Assembly: GCA_946481475.1 (NCBI GenBank)
Contig: CAMLOB010000143.1
Coordinates: forward strand, 1-8,349
Direction of reading: 5' to 3'
DNA: 8,349 nucleotides
Origin: an uncultured Chlorobiota bacterium
GTDB lineage: Bacteria; Bacteroidota; Kapaibacteriia; OLB7
The translations under genes and the position numbers were made by a program. Below are positions 1 through 8,349 of the stretch, piece after piece (the first letter of the stretch is position 1; each line of letters begins with the position of its first letter). The notes below the pieces were generated by a model that saw only the letters and a list, made by a program, of their open reading frames with translations, did no database searches and was not told where the DNA came from.

Positions 1-246
1 ACCGCTCAAAGCTCAAAGCTGACCGCTCAAAGCTCAAAGCTGACCGCTCAAAGCTCAAAGCTGACCGCTCAAAGCTGACCGCTCACTGCTCAAGGCTCAT
101 CTCTCAAAGCTCAAAGCTGACCGCTCAAGGCTCATCCCTCAAAGCTCAAAGCTGCCCCCTCAAAGCCCCATCCCTCAAAGCTGACCGCTCACTGCTCAAG
201 GCTCATAGCTGACCGCTCAAAGCTGAAAGCTGCCCCCTCAAACCTC
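1..246. repeat. Heptanucleotide tandem array (minisatellite) downstream of bshC
   Basis: The segment can be read as 35 consecutive 7-bp units, with a single extra base near 169. The commonest units are AAAGCTG (9 copies), ACCGCTC (8) and AAAGCTC (5); variants include AAGGCTC, ACTGCTC, ATCCCTC and CCCCCTC. The first 63 bases are three exact copies of a 21-bp three-heptad block. A 33-bp block at 68-100 recurs exactly at 174-206. Many adjacent units contain GCT-CAA-AGC, which could form very small 3-bp hairpins. The array reaches the left window edge, so its full length is unknown, and its last unit contains the bshC stop codon. It would therefore form the start of the bshC 3' untranslated region. 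I see no gene in it. It is not a CRISPR: there are no unique spacers. Function unknown. Confidence 0.95.
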
Positions 247-1858
247 ATCCCATCTCTATCAACTGCATCTCGCCCGGATGAACGGCGATCTCGTTGAGTG
301 CTCTCTGTACGTTCTCGATGCCGTACTTGTTGGCGTAGTACAGCACGTTCAGTTGTCGTTCCTGCAGCTTGCCCCCCGGCAGCAACAGTTCCCGCACGCT
401 TTCAATCCGCTTGATCTCCGTCTCGTTCTTTCGCTTCAAGGCTCCGGTAAGGCGCCCGCCGAAGTTCTCCATCTCCTTTCCGGCCTTGTGCGAGGCGGCT
501 CCCAACGCCTTTTCGAGTGTCGGGTCGATCTCCGCGGTCAGCTCTTCCAGTCGGCTGAAAGCTGCGGCTATCTGTTCTCTCCCTTCAGCGATCTCTGCTT
601 CAATTGACTTCCTTGTTTTCTCATCCATGCAGTGGGTGGCCGCATCAAATGATGTCTGGAAGAGATCCTCAATTTTCATATCGGTCCCTTCGAGTCCACG
701 CTCCACTTTCGGCTCCAGTAACGTGAGGAAGGGACGGGGAGCAATTGCCGGCATCTCCATGCCGAACAAAGGGTAGACATCCCGCAGTTGACGCAGATAG
801 GCCAACTCTCCCGGTCCCCCCAGATAGATCGCCGTCGGCAGAATTCCATCCTGCAGGATCGGACGAAGAGCCACGTTCGGTGAAAGCCGCTCCGGATGCC
901 GCTCGGCGATCTCCATCACTTCGCTGCGCGTCAGTTTTGTCTCCGTCCCGCGGATTCTGTAGTGGTCTCCTTCCGGATCAAGCGAAAGCCGCTCCTCTTC
1001 ATGCCGGATGAAAAGAGCCCCCGGTTTCGGCTCGATCGGCGTCGGCAGTCCCCGCTCCTTCAGGGTCGATGTCCGGGAGGAGAGGGCTTCATACAACCGT
1101 TCGGGATTCTCCCCTTCCTGCGCAAGGATATCGAGCGCGAGCTCCTTCAGTCCGGGATTGCGGGAGGAGAGGATCACCAGAGGGACGGGACCGAGCAGGG
1201 CATAGAAGAACCGGGCGAACCCCTCGGCCAGCGTCGATCCTTCGGGGTAGGAAGATGTGACCAGTTCCAGCGTCTTCTCGGTAAAATCGGTTTCACCCAG
1301 AACTTCGCGGACTTCATCGAGAAACGTGTTTATTCCTTCTCCCGTTACCTGCCGGTCGCCGACGCTACGACGGCGGGGATCACCGTCGTCGTAACGGAGC
1401 GTCCGCAGATCGCCGGAACGTTCCGGCAGATGGAGCGTGCGGGCCTCGTCGAAATCGTGGTCGTCCCCCTCGATCCAGAAGACCGGAACGAAGTCGTGCT
1501 CCGGATGCCGCTCCTGCAGCATCTTCGCAACCCGCATGGTTCCGACCGCCTTGTAGAACGTGTAGAGAGGTCCCCCTGCAACTCCGGCCTGCTGACCGGT
1601 CACCACCCCATAGCTCTTCGGGGTTCGCAACTTCTGTGCTTCTTCAATCGCTTCGGCCGGGGCCTTCCACTTCTTCAGATCTTCGATGATCGCATCGGCA
1701 AGATGTTCGCGACGACCGTCGGTGAATCGGGTGAGATCGCGAAGCCGGTCGGGGAGGGGAGTCGAAGGACCCAGGAGAACGTTCTCCTCGCCGGAAGGGA
1801 TTGAAAGAAACGACGGGTAATGATCGGTCAGAACGGAAAGTGGAATCAACTGTGTCAT
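245..1858 (-). CDS. bshC: BshC, bacillithiol biosynthesis cysteine-adding enzyme
   Basis: The 537-residue protein matches the BshC family, which adds cysteine to glucosaminyl-malate in the last step of making the cytosolic thiol bacillithiol. Visible family motifs are VVTGQQAGVAGGPLYTFYK (residues 85-103), VPVFWIEGDDHDFDE (124-138), the SPNVALRP...LGGPGELAY stretch (326-354), a charged alpha-helical, probably coiled-coil region (about 415-490) and PGGKLQERQLN near 494-504. Length is usual for the family and both termini look complete. The start is supported because IPLSVL at residues 5-10 lies where BshC proteins normally begin. The upstream bases show no Shine-Dalgarno sequence. The stop codon lies inside the heptad array. 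No other bacillithiol gene (bshA, bshB) is in the window, and a 295-bp gap separates it from the upstream regulator gene, so it probably has its own promoter. The family call is firm; activity is inferred. Confidence 0.95.
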   Translation of the reverse strand: MTQLIPLSVLTDHYPSFLSIPSGEENVLLGPSTPLPDRLRDLTRFTDGRREHLADAIIEDLKKWKAPAEAIEEAQKLRTPKSYGVVTGQQAGVAGGPLYTFYKAVGTMRVAKMLQERHPEHDFVPVFWIEGDDHDFDEARTLHLPERSGDLRTLRYDDGDPRRRSVGDRQVTGEGINTFLDEVREVLGETDFTEKTLELVTSSYPEGSTLAEGFARFFYALLGPVPLVILSSRNPGLKELALDILAQEGENPERLYEALSSRTSTLKERGLPTPIEPKPGALFIRHEEERLSLDPEGDHYRIRGTETKLTRSEVMEIAERHPERLSPNVALRPILQDGILPTAIYLGGPGELAYLRQLRDVYPLFGMEMPAIAPRPFLTLLEPKVERGLEGTDMKIEDLFQTSFDAATHCMDEKTRKSIEAEIAEGREQIAAAFSRLEELTAEIDPTLEKALGAASHKAGKEMENFGGRLTGALKRKNETEIKRIESVRELLLPGGKLQERQLNVLYYANKYGIENVQRALNEIAVHPGEMQLIEMG

Positions 1859-2153
1859 GAAGAATATCCGGAGTCCGGCGCAATGGTGTTGGGAAAACGT
1901 TCGATGGAGAAGCCCCCTCTCTGCAGGTTCTTCCTCTTCTCCCCCTGCAATCTATCAAATGAACGATTGACTTGCCCGGTTCTTCATCGTGCGACAAAGA
2001 CTGCAACAGCTTCATGCGCGTGCTCGACATACCCGATTCTCGACATCTCCTGTGCGTGGGGACAGGAATGGCCGACGATATCTTCGCCGATAGTTCCCCT
2101 TGCCCGGAAGGTCGACTGTGAGGGAAGGGAAGTGATGGAGAGAGGGGGAGGCT
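1859..2153 (-). other. Gene-free leader between the receiver gene and bshC
   Basis: These 295 bases separate the receiver stop codon from the bshC start. No reading frame here looks like a protein, and no LuxR-type DNA-binding domain is encoded that could be the missing output domain of the receiver. The most AT-rich stretch is at about 1947-1970 and includes a short inverted repeat, CAATC at 1948-1952 and GATTG at 1965-1969, roughly 90 bases upstream of bshC. On the minus strand this stretch contains TTCATTTG, one mismatch from the Bacteroidota -7 box TAnnTTTG, but I find no correctly spaced -33 TTTG. It is the most plausible place for a bshC promoter or operator; this is a weak inference. 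No clear terminator with a U-tract follows the receiver gene. Confidence 0.35.
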
Positions 2154-2543
2154 TCAGACGCGGGAAGTACGGTCGAGCGTCTTTTGCAATGTCTGCAGAA
2201 TCATCGTGGCGCTCCCCTTGCTGACGAAGTCGGCCGCTCCGGCGCGGAGAGCCGCCGAACGGTAGTGACTGTCCTCGTGACCGGAAACGATAATGGTCTG
2301 AAGCTCCGGGTGCAGCTTGCGCAAATGTTCGACAAGGGAAAGTCCGTTCATGCCGGGAAGAGAGATATCGGCCAGGACGACGTCGGGCAGAAGTGCCGGG
2401 ATCTCTTTCAGGGCGGTTTCTGCGGAGTCTGCTGCGCCGCAGACTTCGAATCCTCCCACGGCGTTGAAATACTGCATGTAGACCTCCCGCATCACTGAAT
2501 GGTCCTCAACAATGTACAGTCGATACACTCTCTTCGCAGTCAT
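2154..2543 (-). CDS. Single-domain response regulator (receiver only)
   Basis: The 129-residue protein is one CheY-like receiver domain. The acidic pair E13-D14 (IVEDH), phospho-acceptor D59 (VVLADISLPGMNG), switch residue S87 (IIVSGHED) and K109 (FVSKG) are all present, so phosphorylation is expected to be intact. The sequence style resembles NarL/FixJ receivers, but the protein stops about 20 residues after the conserved Lys, with no helix-turn-helix. It would act by protein contact, as a phosphate sink, or as a relay. It lies 159 bp downstream of the large kinase gene on the same strand, which makes it the likely phosphotransfer partner. Sequence just before the start has only a weak GAG and no good Shine-Dalgarno. 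The next M (M18) lies beyond the essential E13-D14, so this start is preferred. The receiver assignment is firm; pairing with the kinase is inferred from position and the HisKA_3-type kinase core. Confidence 0.93.
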   Translation of the reverse strand: MTAKRVYRLYIVEDHSVMREVYMQYFNAVGGFEVCGAADSAETALKEIPALLPDVVLADISLPGMNGLSLVEHLRKLHPELQTIIVSGHEDSHYRSAALRAGAADFVSKGSATMILQTLQKTLDRTSRV

Positions 2544-2582
2544 AGCTCAATCGGTTTCATGGAGATGCGACAGCCCCTTCTT

Positions 2583-2595
2583 CTCCGGTCAGGAA
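2583..2595 (-). promoter_or_regulatory. 13-bp shared motif upstream of the receiver gene
   Basis: On the minus strand this reads TTCCTGACCGGAG and ends 39 bases before the receiver start codon. The same 13 bases occur exactly upstream of the kinase gene. The similarity continues more loosely on the downstream side (AGAAG here, AGAGG there). It contains the imperfect dyad TCC-N5-GGA. On the minus strand AT-rich CATATCTT immediately precedes it and might be part of a promoter. An operator or transcription-start element shared by the two genes is the simplest reading, but no known binding site is recognised. Confidence 0.4.
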
Positions 2596-2702
2596 TCGAA
2601 GATATGCGGCGGGTGTCGGGTAAGCGTCACTCCTCAGCAGCCGGATCGCCGTGCACGGAAAGAGGGAGGACCACTCCGCCGAAAGGACCCGAAAGATACA
2701 AA

Positions 2703-6971
<4,269 letters not shown>

Positions 6972-7026
6972 AGTAGTAGGGAATAATATGCCTGTCGGTC
7001 GGAGGGCATCGCGATCTGTGCCTCTG

Positions 7027-7039
7027 CTCCGGTCAGGAA
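7027..7039 (-). promoter_or_regulatory. 13-bp shared motif upstream of the kinase gene
   Basis: This is the second exact copy of TTCCTGACCGGAG (minus strand), ending 55 bases before the kinase start codon, in the 215-bp spacer after the lipoprotein gene. It has the same orientation relative to its gene as the copy upstream of the receiver gene. On the minus strand AT-rich GTGTTAGT lies just before it, and TATTAT lies close to the kinase start, but no convincing promoter pair can be assigned. A shared operator or promoter element is inferred from the repeat alone. Confidence 0.4.
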
Positions 7040-7152
7040 ACTAACACAAAAGGCTTCCCTGACAACTTCAGAGAGTCGATCCGTTCGAAGAATGCGGAGG
7101 AGGGCGTTTGTGCGGAGGATTTGCAGAGGGGGATTGCAGTGCCGGTCATGGA

Positions 7153-7178
7153 ATTCCGCCGGAGAAAGAACCCGGAAT
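7153..7178. other. Bulged hairpin just after the lipoprotein gene
   Basis: ATTCCG at 7153-7158 pairs with CGGAAT at 7173-7178. GG at 7161-7162 can also pair with CC at 7171-7172 across a two-base bulge, leaving an 8-base loop. It starts nine bases after the lipoprotein stop codon on the minus strand. No T-tract follows on the minus strand, so it is not a standard intrinsic terminator. It could protect the mRNA 3' end, or be chance. Confidence 0.25.
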
Positions 7179-7186
7179 CTTCCTCT

Positions 7187-7627
7187 TCACCTTTGTGTAA
7201 AGACAATGGCCGCCTCGTAGATGTTGTGCGTGTTCGTGAACCCGTCTCCGCTCCCCTTCGGATCATCCCGCAGGACATAGACCGTATAGGTCTCTCCCGG
7301 AATCAAAGGGAGAGCTTCGGACGACCACGTCCCCGTCTGTTCAACGCCGTATGTGACCGGTGAGGTCACGGAATGCTCCTTCTTCGATATGCTCCACATC
7401 ACTCCCCGGCCGGGCGGACGGGTGTTCGCCGGATCCTTGATGTCGACGGTTCCCTGCAGCACGCGAACGTTCCAGGCCCCCTGCGGACTCCAGACGATCT
7501 TCAGGGTTCCGTTCTCCTGCATGACGTCGATCACCGGCACCTGGCTCCGATCGAACGGGTTGATCGAACAACTGAGGAGAAGGGAGGCAAGGAATGAGAG
7601 AGCCGGTAGCCGGGAGACTGCGGTCAT
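7187..7627 (-). CDS. Small secreted lipoprotein, possibly FN3-like
   Basis: The 146-residue protein begins with a lipoprotein signal peptide: a short N-terminus with R6, a hydrophobic stretch, and the lipobox LLSC with the modified Cys at residue 20. Mature length is about 127 residues. The rest is beta-rich in appearance, with alternating hydrophobic strands such as TLKIVWSP, WNVRVLQGTV and a PGETYTVYVL segment near the C-terminus that recalls the end of fibronectin type III domains. I do not recognise a named family. The frame stays open upstream to 7789, but that longer version would bury the signal peptide and overlap the aconitase gene, so ATG at 7627 is chosen. No Shine-Dalgarno is seen. 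It lies between aconitase and the kinase, separated from both by spacers of 109 and 215 bp, and could be a single-gene unit. A role in signalling to the kinase cannot be shown, since the kinase has no periplasmic part. Confidence 0.8.
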   Translation of the reverse strand: MTAVSRLPALSFLASLLLSCSINPFDRSQVPVIDVMQENGTLKIVWSPQGAWNVRVLQGTVDIKDPANTRPPGRGVMWSISKKEHSVTSPVTYGVEQTGTWSSEALPLIPGETYTVYVLRDDPKGSGDGFTNTHNIYEAAIVFTQR

Positions 7628-7660
7628 CGGTTGCTGTCGGTTGTTGTGAGATAAAACGTC

Positions 7661-7688
7661 GCGGGGAGGTTCGCGCCGACCTCCCCGC
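7661..7688 (-). terminator. Stem-loop, probable aconitase terminator
   Basis: GCGGGGAGGT at 7661-7670 is the exact reverse complement of ACCTCCCCGC at 7679-7688, giving a GC-rich 10-bp stem with an 8-base loop. It starts 48 bases past the aconitase stop codon. On the minus strand the stem is followed by GACGTTTTATC, a short T-run offset by a few bases, so it is an acceptable but not ideal intrinsic terminator. Only 33 bases separate it from the lipoprotein start. If the lipoprotein promoter lies upstream (a TACCGTTTG resembling the Bacteroidota -7 box with one extra base is at 7688-7696), the same hairpin would sit in the lipoprotein 5' leader. Confidence 0.65.
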
Positions 7689-7736
7689 AAACGGTATAGA
7701 TTCTGAAGGCAGAGTTGAAGATAAGGGAAAACCCGA

Positions 7737-8349
7737 TCAGGCGCTGATCTCCTCTTCCTTCGGTTGTGCCAGCAGTCCCCGCAGCACATACTGCAGAATG
7801 CCGCCGTTCAGATAGTAATGCATCTCCTGCGGCGTATCGATCCGGACCTTGACGGTGAACTCGCAGGGACTGTTCCCCTCTCCGGACGCCCTGACGGTCA
7901 GGTGGCGTTCCGACGGGAATCCGTTCTCGAACAGTTCGGCCAGGCCGACGATGTCGAAGGTCTCCCTGCCGGTCAGTCCCAGCGTCTCGGCGTTCTCCTC
8001 CGGCAGGAACTCCAGCGGAAGAATACCCATACCGATCAGGTTCGAGCGGTGGATCCGCTCGTAGCTCTCGGCGATCACCGCCCGTACGCCCAGGAGCATC
8101 GGTCCTTTTGCCGCCCAGTCGCGACTCGATCCGGTGCCGTATTCCTTTCCGGCGATCACGATCAGGGGCGTCTCCCTCTCCTTGTACTTCATCGACGCCT
8201 CGAAGATCGTCGTCACCCGGTCTTCCGGCAGATAGTTCGTGAAGCCCCCTTCGGTCCCCGGCGCCAGCCGGTTCCGCAGGCGGACGTTGGCGAACGTTCC
8301 CCGCATCATCACTTCATGGTTGCCGCGCCGCGATCCGTAGCTGTTGAAA
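7737..8349 (-). CDS. acnA: Aconitate hydratase, AcnA type (5' end outside window)
   Basis: The frame is open from the right edge to a TGA at 7737, giving about 204 residues of the C-terminal swivel domain. Aconitase interconverts citrate and isocitrate with a 4Fe-4S cluster, in the TCA cycle or its reductive form. The visible sequence begins [19 protein letters not shown], typical of the AcnA/IRP1 type, and continues with [16 protein letters not shown], which carries the conserved Ser-Ser-Arg substrate-binding residues, then [26 protein letters not shown] and the C-terminal GGILQYVLR. The GTG at 8310-8312 is an internal Val codon, not the start, because conserved sequence continues upstream to the edge. 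The cluster-binding cysteines and catalytic N-terminal domains are outside the window. No truncation is seen at the C-terminus. A perfect stem-loop follows and probably ends the transcript. Confidence 0.97.
   Translation of the reverse strand, partial: FNSYGSRRGNHEVMMRGTFANVRLRNRLAPGTEGGFTNYLPEDRVTTIFEASMKYKERETPLIVIAGKEYGTGSSRDWAAKGPMLLGVRAVIAESYERIHRSNLIGMGILPLEFLPEENAETLGLTGRETFDIVGLAELFENGFPSERHLTVRASGEGNSPCEFTVKVRIDTPQEMHYYLNGGILQYVLRGLLAQPKEEEISA

Noticed and set aside
1..246. Possible CRISPR array.
   Set aside because: Units are 7 bp and contiguous, with no regular longer repeats and no unique spacers; no cas genes nearby.
896..1804. A 302-codon plus-strand open frame opposite bshC.
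   Set aside because: It is antisense to conserved BshC motifs and has no recognisable domain; a by-product of GC-rich codon use.
1859..2153. A broken LuxR-type output domain following the receiver.
   Set aside because: No helix-turn-helix sequence is seen in any minus-strand frame of this spacer, so the receiver does not appear to be a frameshifted NarL-type regulator.
7033..7149. A 38-codon minus-strand frame between the lipoprotein and the kinase, a possible leader peptide.
   Set aside because: No ribosome-binding site, no recognisable sequence and no attenuator-like structure after it.
7353..7369. Perfect inverted repeat GTGACC-GGTGA-GGTCAC.
   Set aside because: It lies inside the lipoprotein coding sequence and is explained by its codons (VTSPVT); a single copy, with no regulatory context.
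7628..7789. Longer N-terminus for the lipoprotein, starting at 7789.
   Set aside because: It would put the lipoprotein signal peptide in the middle of the protein, run through the terminator hairpin and overlap the aconitase gene.

Overview
All five protein-coding genes lie on the minus strand, so transcription runs from right to left. In that order they are: the 3' part of an AcnA-type aconitase (enters from the right edge), a small lipoprotein, a very large CheB-CheR-PAS-histidine kinase fusion, a single-domain response regulator, and the bacillithiol enzyme BshC. A heptanucleotide tandem array fills the left end, from the window edge to the bshC stop codon.

The DNA is a moderately GC-rich bacterial chromosome with normal coding density and no mobile element, tRNA, rRNA or CRISPR. 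Bacillithiol synthesis (BshC) occurs in Bacillota, Deinococcota, Acidobacteriota and the Bacteroidota/Chlorobiota/Rhodothermota group. None of the four visible start codons has a clear Shine-Dalgarno sequence, and soluble CheB-CheR-PAS kinases are common in the Bacteroidota-like group. I therefore lean towards a Bacteroidota/Rhodothermota/Chlorobiota relative; this is inference, not proof.

Region by region: 1-246 is a minisatellite of 35 heptads; 245-1858 is bshC; 1859-2153 is a gene-free leader; 2154-2543 is the receiver protein; 2544-2702 is a spacer with one copy of a 13-bp motif; 2703-6971 is the kinase; 6972-7186 is a spacer with the second copy of that motif; 7187-7627 is the lipoprotein; 7628-7736 holds a perfect 10-bp stem-loop, likely the aconitase terminator; 7737-8349 is the aconitase C-terminal part.

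The core of interest is the two-component pair. The kinase joins a CheB-like domain whose catalytic Ser and His are replaced, an apparently intact CheR methyltransferase, four PAS-like domains, two coiled coils and a HisKA_3/HATPase kinase core with an unusual charged DGK-rich insertion in its dimerisation domain. The adjacent receiver protein has a full phosphorylation site but no output domain. An exact 13-bp sequence upstream of both genes suggests shared control. The lipoprotein, aconitase and BshC show no clear functional link to this pair.
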